From Simmondsia chinensis (taxonomy: Eukaryota; Streptophyta; Magnoliopsida; Caryophyllales; Simmondsiaceae), in assembly GCA_018398585.1 (NCBI GenBank), contig JAGTTD010000006.1, positions 2,058,501 to 2,122,500 of the forward strand: DNA of 64,000 nt, read 5' to 3'. The notes beneath the pieces are model-generated. The model saw only the letters and a list, made by a program, of their open reading frames with translations. It ran no database searches and was not told where the DNA came from. Below are positions 55,241 to 64,000 of this stretch, in pieces. The position numbers and the translations under genes are program-made. How positions within the stretch are numbered: position 1 is the stretch's first letter; every line of letters begins with the position of its first letter.

Positions 55241-58200
55241 ATGAAGAGAACAATAAGGTACTTGGCTGGGATAGCTGGGCCAAGTGGTTATGGCTCCAAA
55301 TCTACTGCTGATCAAGTCACTCTTGCTTGCTCTTCCTCCTTCTCCTCTCATCTCACCGCTATCGTTACTGGTAATTATTCTGTCTCAATCACGAGTTTAT
55401 AGGACTAAAGTCCCATAAATGAGCTTTTTCTTTTTTGCAAAACGAGGGTAAATTACGTAGAATTGAGTCATATTGGGCTTTGGGTTAGTGATAGAATCTG
55501 CAATGAGTACTTGTCTTGTACTGAACCCATTTGGTTATGATTTGAATTTCAAGTACCGATTGTGGTTTCATTGTTGGGTCTGAGAAATGGGTTTTTCTTT
55601 TTCACAAAATAAGGGTAAATTACGAAGATTTGGCTCATATAAGACTCTGTTCTAATGAGAATCATGTGCATTGAGTTGTCTTGCGTAAAACCCATCTTCT
55701 GTGATTTGATTTCTTTGCTTACTGAATTAATTCCCATAAATGGGCATTTTTCCTTTCCTGAAAATGAAGGTTAAATGGTCAAGATTTGACCCATATTCGA
55801 CTCTGTTTTGATGAGAATTGTGTGTTGCGTTGTCAAGTACCGAACCCATTTCTCGTTTTATCTGAATTCAAGTCCCAATTGTGATTTATTTCGTACAAGT
55901 TTACTTCTATTAATCGGGGTTTTTTGCTTCTTTTTTTTTCCCTTCCATAAACTGAAGTTAACATTGCACAGATTTGACCCATATTACGATTTCATGCTTA
56001 CTGGTTTCATTTTGGGAAATGGGTCTGTCATTTTTCTCAAAATGAAGTTAAATTATGTAGATTTGACCGCTTCGAGAATTATGTGCATTGTTTTGTCCTA
56101 CGATAAACCCATTTCTTTTATAATTTAATTTTAAATTTCAGAAACAGTATTCTATCGAAAATAAATGTACAATAACACAGTTCCGACACAAATCTTGATG
56201 GGATTATTATGCATCAAATTGTTTTCAAACCAGCATGTCGGCTATAATCTAGTTAATCAAACGAGAAATATTTTTTTTCGAATTATCAGTATGATACAGT
56301 TGTACGATTGATATGCTCGGGTATTATGGTCATAATAGAATATTAAGATTTGGGATTGATTTGGAATTATAATTTTTAATAAAAATGATTATTTTTGAAA
56401 ACACAATTAATGGCTGAAAATTTTGCTCCTTTATCCTAAACACATAGAATATACTTGTCTCTAGATATTCCCTAAATAGACACACACTATTATTTCATAA
56501 AAAATAAATAAATAAAAGAAATATGTAGAAAAATATGAACAATACAATATTATTTTTTTGCAACATTTCCAGTGCTCCAAGAACTCCCATCTAAATAGGG
56601 TGGGGTTAGATATACGCAGCTTTACCCCTTCATGGTGCTACCCTGAAGAGCAGCTGTTTCCGAGTATCCCCAACATGAGGGGTGAGGACTTTCCAGGAGG
56701 TCATCCATTCTGGTACTACTCTCGCCCAACCACACTTATTTGTTGCATACTGGGTCAAAATTAAATTGCGATTATTGTTTTTTTTTCTTTTTTTCCTATC
56801 ATCATATTCTTTTCGTTATAGTATATTATATTTAATTAAAAAGTACTTACACCAAAGATCCTTATACTTGCACATTGTGTCAATCTAATCCTTATAATTT
56901 TAATTGTGTCAATTCAGTCCCTATACAATGCGACTTTGTCACGAATTATCAGAAAAAAAAAGGTCCTTGTACAACTTGTATTGTGTCAATTTGTTCATTA
57001 AAGTAAAGTTTATGTTAAGATGTTAATAAAAATTTTAAAAGTTCGGCAATGGGTTCAGTTAAATTAGTTAACAGGTGGATATATAGTGGATTAGTTGCAT
57101 CTAACATGTTTTTATTGTTAAAATTACATCAATATTTTAACTTAAATTTGATTAAAGGACTAAATTGACACAATATAAAATATAAATAGACTAAATTGAT
57201 ATAATTAAAAGTACATAAATTAAATTAATATAATAAAAAAAGTATATGAACTGTTGATATAAATAACCTTTTAATTAATATTATAGGCTTTTGATAAGTA
57301 GGAATAAATTAAGCAAAGAGATGAGAAATTTGGCATATTAGAATGATAATGTCTCATTGGATCATACCATATCTCAGCTTTATTGACCTCCTCCGATCTT
57401 GTGCCCATTTTACACTTCTTTCATCCACCTTTTTGTCACTTTTTTCCCCCGATAATTAGCAAAATAATTGCGATATAAAATCTAGCATCATAGGGTTTAT
57501 TTATCAGGTCCCAATGCAACCGAATCCCATTAGAACTCAGAAATTAAGTGTGCTTGGGCGAAAGTATGATACGAATTAGGCGCCTTCTCACTCGCCAAAC
57601 AGCCCTTCCAGGATACGGCCAAGCTCTCTCCCGTCTTCCTTCCAGCCAGACCAGCAAGACGCCACCCCAGTAATAGGCTATCCAACAACAGGTTGAAGCC
57701 ATCAGCTGCCACATCATCATCAGATATTTTATAGATATTTTGTAGATATTTTTACTATATATAGAAGGGGATTAGCTAGGGTTTAGTGTGTTGATTAAGT
57801 GTATCCCTTCTTCTTCTTCTCCCCCAAAACCTAAAATTTCTATGTCTTCTCCTCTTTCTTAGTAGCAATCCTCCATTGTTGGAGCTTGTTTTATCTTACT
57901 TATATATAAATATATACAAACGGGGCAGCCGTTACGACCCTGTAACCCTAATCGCTTGAGTGTTCCATTGATTTGAGCTAGATTGTATTTAGTTTGCATC
58001 AGACTAGTACTAGGATGGATGACCTCTTGGGAAGTCCTCGTGTTGCCAATCCTATAAAGTTGGGGGTCCTTGGAAACAGCCTCTCGGTAGGGTTACACCC
58101 TGAAGGGGTGAGGCTGCGTACATCCACCTACCCAGACCCCGCTTATGCGGGAGCCCTTGAGACACTGGATCAATTGTTATTGTTGTTGTTGTACAAAATC

Positions 58201-61200
58201 TAGCGTCATGCGAAGGTAGAACATGAGACCACGCCTGAGCGAGTAGATCCACCTTTTGGTCACTATATAACTCTATAATATATAATCATCCTTAATTAAT
58301 TTAAGCTTTTTATTTAATTAATTTAAGCTTTTTATTTACGTAGGATCACAACTAAAATAGTCCTTTTTCACTTAATTACCACAATTTTTTAACTTTTAAT
58401 AAAACTGTCAAAGAACCATCTTACCCAAAAGGTTAAGCTGATAGGTTTTGGCCCAAGATTGGTTTTATACTTTAATATGCCCCCTCATGCAAATGCTTGT
58501 TTAGGCTTGAAGTGTTGATAATGCACATGCCTACTTCATACATTGTGCTTAAATAATATTAAAATTTTGGGGCTGCTAAGATTCGAACTCTTAACCTCTC
58601 GGTCACAAGGCTTTGATACTATGCTAATGAACCAATTGTCCCAAAAGCTTAAATTGATGGGTGGAGGCCCAGAAATAGTTTTTATACTCTAATAAAAACC
58701 ATCTTTAAGAGTTCAAATATTTTCAATCAATCACCTACATTACCTTGAATAATATTTCGTTTGAGTTACGTATGTAACTTTACTTAGGTTATGTATAAAA
58801 TTAGGAAAAGTTTAACACATGCCGGTTTTTGTTCAATTGGTAAAGTACGGGAAAGTCCTCACCCTCAGGTTGGGGGCACTCGGAAACAAACTCTCTTCAG
58901 GTTAACTCCCTGAAGGGGGAAGGCTGCGTACATCCGTCGTGTCCCCCCCCCCCCCCCGGGATCCTGTGTAGGCGGGAGCTCTTGAGGCACTGGGTATGTT
59001 CCATTATACTAAAAATTTTTCAAACAAGAATACACCGACTGAAAGCACTTAAATTGTTTCTGAAAATATTTTTCACAGTTTGGCTAAACATGGTTTAATT
59101 ATAGTTTTTTGTTGAAAACGGAGCAGGGGCGACATCGGGTATCGGAGCGGAAACGGCAAGAATATTGGCAAAGAGAGGAGTGAGAGTGATAATTCCGGCT
59201 AGGAATTTAAAGAAGGCAATCGAAATAAAAGAGAGCATCATAGAAGACATCCCGAATGCTCAAATTATCATTCTTGAAATTGATCTGTCATCTTTTTCTT
59301 CTATCATGAGATTTTGTTCTCAGTTTCTGTCCCTTGACTTGCCTCTCAACATCTTAATGTAAGTTCATTTTTCGTTATTTATTGTGTTATTTACGTCAAA
59401 TTATATTAAAATGGGTTAGCTTTTTAAAATTATAAAATTTGCGATATCACTTTTGAATATAATTTTATGTAAATAAGAAAAAAAATAATGAATAAAGAAC
59501 TTACATTTCTAAAAAATAGTTATAAAATTTACAACAATTTAAAAAAAAAATGAACACTTTTAAATATAAGTCTTCTAAATAAACTACTTTTTAATTGACG
59601 TAGTTAGTATTTCGTTCAAAATATCACTTATTGTGCATATAAATTATGAAAAAATGTAATATTTTGGGTGATAAATAGATTCCATTAATAGATTTAAAGC
59701 ACCAAAGAGGGTACCAACACGCAAACATCAGATCCTATTAGAACTCCGAAGTTAATCGTGCTTAGACGAGAGTAATACCAGGATGGGTGACCTCCTGGGA
59801 AGTCATCATGTTGCCAACCCTATAAAGTTGGGAGTCCTTGGAAACAGCCTTGTGGCAGGGTTACACCCTGAAAGGATAAGGTTGCCTATGTCCACCTCTC
59901 CCAGATCCCGTTTATGTAGGAGCTCTTGAGGCACTGGGTCTGTTGTTGTTATTGTTGTAAATAAAAATTGACCACCTTTTTAAGGTGTTTTTATGTTAAA
60001 AAACCTTATTTATTTAGATTTTTTCATATGAATTAATCTTAAAAAAAAAAATTAATTTATGGTGATTGATGAATAAGAATATATATTTTTTTAATTTTCT
60101 ATGATTAGAAATAATGCAGGGATATACTCCAACAAGTTGGAGTTTTCTGAGGACAAAGTTGAGATGACATTTGCAACTAATTACTTAGGTAACTTTTTCT
60201 TTTCCGATTCTTTTTCTGATAATTGGATTACAAGTTCGAGAAAGCTGAAAGCATAGAAGTGCGGGCCGGAGCCTGAAGGCAAACAGTCGGGACCCTAAAA
60301 CACCCAAGATAATAGACTGCTCGTAATCTAGATTCATATACCAAAACGCCTAAATAAGGGATAGGATGACAGAAAGGAGCTATCTGAAAGTAACACACCC
60401 GATAAGAGTACTCCTACTGCCAAACAACACGACCAAAAAGCAAAAAGCCAAAACACTTAAGATAGTCTAAATGTCGACAACAACTAACACCAGATCATAA
60501 CAGAATGTTCACTTTAATTAATTGGTCATTTTAATAATTTTTTAATTAGTTATAATATCTCAGCCCATTATTTTGAATTTTTTTTACTAATAGATGTGCG
60601 TAAAAATTATAGTGTATTTGGCTATGCTGTTAAATTTTATTTTTGTAAAAGTAATTATTTTGAGCCATTACCCAAAATAGCATAAAAATAAAAAATATTT
60701 CCTAAACTAGCTTTTTTTTAAAAATATTTTCCCAAATGGCATTCATGTCATCATTTGACTTTTTTATTTTTTAGTTTTACTTCTTTTTACTTTCTTATTT
60801 TATTTTTAATATATATATAATTTTTTAATTTATAATACTTTATTAATCACAACAAATAAATTAAATTATTTATTAAATATTTAGATTAGATTTGTGTATA
60901 AATAATTTTATTTAAAATTTAATAAATAATTAAGTTTAATTTATTTATTATAATACATAAAATATTATAAATTTAAAAAATATAAATGTAGTAAAAAATA
61001 AAAAAATAAAAAATGATGACATGGATGCCATTTGGGAAAATATTTTTTTTAAAAAGCTAGTTTAGGAAATATTTTTTGTTTTTGTGCTATTTTGGGAAAT
61101 GGCTCAATTATTTTAGATATAATTCTTTAAAAATTATAGTGTACAATGACTTTGATTCACCAAAGAGGGTATTAACACGCCATCACCGGATTCCATTAGA

Positions 61201-62044
61201 ATTCCGAAGTTAAGCATTCTTGGGCGAGAGTAGTACTAGAATGGGTGACCTCCTGGAAAGTCCTCACTCTTAGGTTGGGGGAAACACCCTCTCTTCAGCG
61301 GTAATACCCTAAAGGGGAAGGCTGCATATATCCGGCCTCCTAGATCCTGCTTAAGCAGGGGCCTTTGGAGCATTGGATATATTTCTCCTTTTTTAAGTTT
61401 GACTTTGATTCAAAGAATTATTATTATTATTATTTATTTATTTATTTTAAACAGAAAATATAAATTATTGCTATTATTTAACAGCATTTTATGAGAAAAA
61501 CAGAATAAAGTGATTTTTTCAATTAAGAAGCTAGTACTAGTGCCGCCAGGCTTCTTGTATGCCTATCTGTTTATCCGCATTTCTGTCTTGCTACTTATAC
61601 CATATATATGCTTGCATTTTGTTGTTAGGTAAGCACTCTCCCATAGATGCTTGCTTACTTTTGCTTTTACTCTCGCTTCCATGCTCTGCATGCCATTCAC
61701 GCTTTTCAGGTTGGGGTTCTCGGAAACAACCTTTTGTTAGGGTATCCCCCTGATGGGGTAAGGCTACATACATCATACCCCTCAAACCCTGCTCAAGCGG
61801 GAGCCCTTGAGGCACTGGACTTCTTCTTGTTGTGGTTGTTGTAATTTCTCATCTTAAATTTGAGAATTTTTTTTGTTTGAATTTTTACAGGTCATTTTCT
61901 ATTGACGGAACTGTTGGTAGAGAAAATGGTGGAAACCGCAGCGGAGACGGGGATCGAAGGGAGAATAATAAACGTGTCGTCTGTGATTCACAGTTGGGTG
62001 AGAAGAGACGACTTCTCCTTCTCCAAAATGCTCTTCCCAAACAA
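55241..62044 (+). CDS. Short-chain dehydrogenase (TIC32/WWOX-like), 5' part, runs off the window
   Basis: NAD(P)-binding Rossmann-fold oxidoreductase; substrate unknown. Coding exons seen: 55241-55370, 59127-59358, 60109-60188, 61891-62044, all GT-AG and phase-consistent, covering residues 1-199 of an expected 320 or so. The start MKRTIRYLAGIAGPSGYGSK is typical of the plant group. The cofactor motif TGATSGIG is split by intron 1 (residues 43-50). ARNLKKA follows, then LEIDLSS (D for the adenine ring), NNAG at 122-125, FATNYLGHF, and VSSVIHSW with the active-site Ser region at 177-178. The catalytic YxxxK exon is not found before 64000, so it must lie beyond, or the gene is broken. All three introns are loaded with SINEs and MITEs. 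The ATG is supported by homology of the first exon. Confidence 0.9.
56560..56740 (-). mobile_element. 5S-headed SINE, truncated, inverted (SDR intron 1)
   Basis: CCAGTGCTCCAAGAACTCCC, TACGCAGCTTTACCCCTTCA, CCCCAACATGAGGGGTGAGG (type I join), ACTTTCCAGGAGGTCATCCA, GGTACTACTCTCGCCCAACC (5S). Confidence 0.82.
56835..57270. mobile_element. Foldback MITE (TTGTGTCAATTTAGTCC family)
   Basis: ATTGTGTCAATTCAGTCCCT on the left; AGGACTAAATTGACACAATA on the right; same family as 13981-14345. A LINE-like end (GAATTATCAG plus A-run) at about 56945-56965 appears inserted. Confidence 0.55.
57492..58194 (+). mobile_element. 5S-headed SINE, type II, interrupted by another insertion
   Basis: Part 1 (57492-57566): CAATGCAACCGAATCCCATT, AGAACTCAGAAATTAAGTGT, GCTTGGGCGAAAGTA. 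Part 2 (from about 58006): AGTACTAGGATGGATGACCT, CTTGGGAAGTCCTCGTGTTG, CCAATCCTATAAAGTTGGGG, tail, TTG repeats. AAAATCTAGCATCAT (57477-57491) and AAAATCTAGCGTCAT (58195-58209) flank the whole. Confidence 0.85.
57567..58001. mobile_element. Probable solo LTR inside the SINE
   Basis: 435 bp starting TGATACGAATTAGGCGCC and ending TTTGCATCA (TG..CA), with ACTATATATAGAAGGGG (TATA-like), a TTCTTCTTCTTC tract and GTTTAGTGTG. It splits the 5S head of the surrounding SINE. No internal retroelement sequence; the 5-bp duplication is not clean. Confidence 0.5.
58428..58700. repeat. Dispersed repeat related to 3411-3912
   Basis: CCCAAAAGGTTAAGCTGATA and CCCAAAAGCTTAAATTGATG at its two ends, with CCCCCTCATGCAAATGC and GATTCGAACTCTTAACCTC between. 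Confidence 0.5.
58849..59001 (+). mobile_element. SINE, type I, with a short 5S remnant
   Basis: GGGAAAGTCCTCACCCTCAG, GTTGGGGGCACTCGGAAACA, AAGGCTGCGTACATCCG, a C-run, GGCGGGAGCTCTTGAGGCAC, GGGTATGTTCC. It ends about 125 bp before SDR exon 2. Confidence 0.8.
59699..59958 (+). mobile_element. 5S-headed SINE, mosaic of types I and II (SDR intron 2)
   Basis: Starts CACCAAAGAGGGTACCAACA (type I start), with 5S-like AGAACTCCGAAGTTAATCGT and TGGGTGACCTCCTGGGAAGT, then ATGTTGCCAACCCTATAAAG and a (TTG)n end (type II join and tail). Full length, about 260 bp. Confidence 0.85.
60190..60650. other. SDR intron 3, unassigned block
   Basis: Moderately GC-rich 60245-60500 (GTGCGGGCCGGAGCCTGAAG, CCCAAGATAATAGACTGCTC), unlike the AT-rich surroundings. 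No protein or repeat family recognised; possibly a LINE piece. Confidence 0.3.
60662..61105. mobile_element. Mutator-type MITE, 444 bp, perfect 9-bp target duplication
   Basis: Ends GAGCCATTACCCAAAATAGC and GCTATTTTGGGAAATGGCTC. The inverted arms extend about 100 bp (AAATATTTCCTAAACTAGCT; TTTTCCCAAATGGCATTCAT; ATGTCATCAT). AATTATTTT flanks both sides (60653-60661, 61106-61114); 9 bp is the Mutator hallmark. Confidence 0.9.
61160..61399 (+). mobile_element. 5S-headed SINE, type I, full length, perfect 13-bp target duplication
   Basis: CCAAAGAGGGTATTAACACG, CCATCACCGGATTCCATTAG, AATTCCGAAGTTAAGCATTC, TTGGGCGAGAGTAGTACTAG, AATGGGTGACCTCCTGG, then the type I join, the tail GGCTGCATATATCCGGCC and GGATATATTTC. 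TGACTTTGATTCA flanks it (61147-61159, 61400-61412). Confidence 0.92.
61531..61842 (+). mobile_element. RTE-like LINE 3'UTR, second copy
   Basis: CTAGTACTAGTGCCGCCAGG, TTCTTGTATGCCTATCTGTT, CCATAGATGCTTGCTTAC, CACGCTTTTCAGGTTGGGGT, then the shared tail and TTG repeats. It is collinear with 31985-32321, so the tail belongs to the LINE 3'UTR and is not a chance SINE insertion. It ends 48 bp before SDR exon 4. Confidence 0.88.
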
Positions 62045-62156
62045 GTAAATACTTGACTTCAAATAACTTAAAGGACTTTACCCAATCAAACCCCAGTTTT
62101 GTTGTTAAAATATTATCACAATTGTAGAACGGGGGCAAGTCTTAATCTTAATAGTA

Positions 62157-62640
62157 CGGGTGTAAACGAGCAGAGCCGAGCACTCCCTTGTTCGAACTCG
62201 AGTTCGAGCCGAGCTGAGCTCTTATTGAGCATTTCTAACCCTTGTTTGAACTCAGTTCGATAAGAATATAGTGTGTTCGATACTAGGCTTGGCTCGGCTC
62301 GTTAGGCTTATCAAGCCGAGTCGAGTTGAGCTTATTATCGAGCCTAAGCGAGTTTAAAACCGAGCCAAGCTTGCAATTGAGTCGAGCTCGTTAATGAGCC
62401 GAACATTTTAAGTTATTATTGAGCCATTATCGAATCATTTTTGAAGCAATATCAATTGTTATCGAGCCCTTAATGATCTCTTATCGAGCTCTTATCAAAT
62501 TATTCGTGAACATTAGCGAGCCGAACACCCCCTATTCGAACTCGGCTGGATAAGCTATCGGGCCCTCCTAATGAACATGAACAAGCCCTAATCAATTTCG
62601 AACTCGAGTAGTTCATCGAACGCGCTGTTCATTTACGCCC
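62157..62640. mobile_element. hAT-like MITE, GAGCTCG family
   Basis: Left TACGGGTGTAAACGAGCAGA, right GCTGTTCATTTACGCCCCG (inverted ends). The interior is all GAGCCGAG/GAGCTCGTTA words. No clean 8-bp duplication found. Confidence 0.6.
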
Positions 62641-62790
62641 CGCTTAAAAGTGAAAAAGCCAAGTTATGCTTCTGTTTAAATCCTAGAAAATGCTTTTAAA
62701 GTGAATTTCACCATCTGTCAGCTTGAATTTCACCGCTCCCTTTTTTCAAGTTGTTATTCTGATTTAGTAAAATCGTAAAGACTTTCCACT

Positions 62791-62916
62791 CCGGTTGGTG
62801 ATCCTCGGAAACAGCCTCTCTTTAGGTTGACATCCTGAAGGGGGAAGGCTGCGTACATCTACCCCCTCCAGACCCCTCTTTTGCGGGAGCCCTTAAGGCA
62901 CTGGAATTGTTGTTGT
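62791..62916 (+). mobile_element. SINE 3' part, TTG-tailed
   Basis: CCGGTTGGTGATCCTCGGAA, ACAGCCTCTCTTTAGGTTGA, AAGGCTGCGTACATCTACCC, GCGGGAGCCCTTAAGGCACT, TTGTTGTTG. Confidence 0.87.
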
Positions 62917-63139
62917 ACTCTTCTTACTGTTAAGGAATTTTTACTAGAACTGGGTACAAGAACAATGAATTAGATTTCAATGCGAGTAGCGAATCATTAT
63001 CTTTGATACTTTGTCCTAATGAAATAGCCTCGGGGATATAACAAAGTGAAGCATATATAGAGCGAATGAGTTCTTAAGATTTAAAGACAATAAAAGCAAG
63101 AGAACTTCAAGATATCATCCTCTGAAAATGGAGGGAAGC

Positions 63140-63226
63140 ACCCTAAAAGGGAAAGACTGCGTATATCCATCCCCCCAGACCCTACTTATGCTGGAGCTCT
63201 TGTGGCACTGGGACTGTTGTTGTTGT
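63140..63226 (+). mobile_element. Short SINE tail with 23-bp target duplication
   Basis: 87 bp: ACCCTAAAAGGGAAAGACTG, CGTATATCCATCCCCCC, CTGGAGCTCTTGTGGCACTG, TTGTTGTTG. Flanks starting ATCCTCTGAAAATGGAGGGA (63117-63139) and ATCCTCTAAAAATGGAGGGA (63227-63249) match over 23 bp with one mismatch. Shortest 5'-truncated copy here. Confidence 0.88.
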
Positions 63227-63492
63227 ATCCTCTAAAAATGGAGGGAAGCTTTTATTGAGAGTTTTAGTGACCCATCAAGGGACACATAGAGACACAAGAC
63301 CTATGATAAGTTACTGGAAAAACTGCCCTGTGAGTCATCAAACAAACCATTTTTCCAGGCACCGTTGCTTTTTATGATTGTACCATCTATAGTGTGTCTT
63401 ACTGTAATTTATGCATCGATACGCACCATTCAATAAGCCTTACTGCAATCTATGTGTCGGCATATACAATATTTGAGCCCATCATGAGGTCG

Positions 63493-63652
63493 TCTCTATT
63501 AGTAGCGCCTCCTATCCATGCGATCATCGCACAGAGGTCAGGAGTTCGATTCTCGCTAAAGATATACTCATGACTTACCTGTTCATAAGGATTGTGGGCC
63601 TGCTTATGGGTTGGAGTTGACTAGGACAACCCAGTCTCTCGTTACTAAAAAT
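63493..63652 (+). mobile_element. A-tailed tRNA-type SINE, family 2, related copy
   Basis: TTAGTAGCGCCTCCTATCCA, GGTCAGGAGTTCGATTCTCG (B-box-like GTTCGATTC), TTGGAGTTGACTAGGACAAC, CTCTCGTTACTAAAA. Confidence 0.55.
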
Positions 63653-63947
63653 GTACAGTATTTGAGCCCAAATACTTTATTTTGAAAATATTTTAACAGT
63701 TAATAATATTTATAAAAATAAAAAAAAGCAGGTATAATGGGACACGTGCATATGCGCAATCGAAAGTGGGGAACATAATGCATGCCAAAGAAATGACGAG
63801 GCAACTTCAGGTACTTCTTCTTGTCATTCCTTCCCTTTTCTCCCACATGGGTTGTGCCATCAAAACCCGAGCTGGTCAAGACTCCAAGCAATAAAAATTA
63901 TTATTTAATATTTTAATTTATTGAATGATATTATTCATAATTAAAGA

Positions 63948-64000
63948 AATAACAATAACAACAGATCCAGTACCTCAAGGGCTCCCGCCTAAGTAGGGTC
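63948..64000 (-). mobile_element. SINE 3' part, inverted, cut by the window end
   Basis: (CAA)n, CCAGTACCTCAAGGGCTCCC, GCCTAAGTAGGGTC. The body lies beyond the window. Confidence 0.85.

Noticed and set aside
61591..61844. Open frames on both strands in SDR intron 3
   Set aside because: They fall in the RTE-like LINE 3'UTR and shared tail, which does not code at the other copy.

Overview
This is nuclear DNA of a flowering plant, most likely a eudicot. The evidence is AT-rich intergenic DNA, intron-rich genes with GT-AG introns, plant-type gene products (AP-1 mu adaptin, a GNOM-class ARF-GEF, a plant short-chain dehydrogenase), and a dense load of plant SINEs, LINEs, MITEs and hAT elements. 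The sequence alone does not fix the family.

Layout. 1-250: tail of a Ty1-copia element and the start of its LTR. 1030-9144 (+): complete AP-1 complex mu gene, 11 coding exons, 428 aa. 11318-20050 (+): complete OCRE/G-patch gene, 10 coding exons, 447 aa. 20640-21724: an inverted duplication of coding-like DNA and an orphan exon-like segment. 24829-30677 (-): complete GNOM-LIKE1-type ARF-GEF, two coding exons, 1443 aa, with a probable 5'UTR exon and promoter near 33340-33720. 33808-37646: a GGGTAC-rich element and a 3.06-kb hAT transposon with a perfect 8-bp target duplication and a decayed transposase. 37.7-54.9 kb: no gene recognised; SINEs, foldback MITEs, LINE remnants and two orphan promoter-like islands. 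55241 to beyond 62044 (+): the first four coding exons of a TIC32/WWOX-type short-chain dehydrogenase that runs off the window.

Two genes serve post-Golgi and Golgi membrane traffic (AP-1 mu; the ARF-GEF that would load ARF, on which AP-1 recruitment depends). They lie 15 kb apart in opposite orientation, and nothing suggests co-regulation. All the genes carry many mobile-element insertions in introns or flanks.

The most interesting content is a retroposon system. Many SINE copies begin with a 5S rRNA-like head that keeps the internal Pol III promoter region. They end in a 3' tail shared with an RTE-like LINE found here as a 5'-truncated copy with perfect 18-bp duplications. About 27 pieces of this tail occur in 64 kb, and several have clear target-site duplications. 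There are two structural subfamilies, a mosaic copy, and one copy with the same tail on a tRNA-like head.
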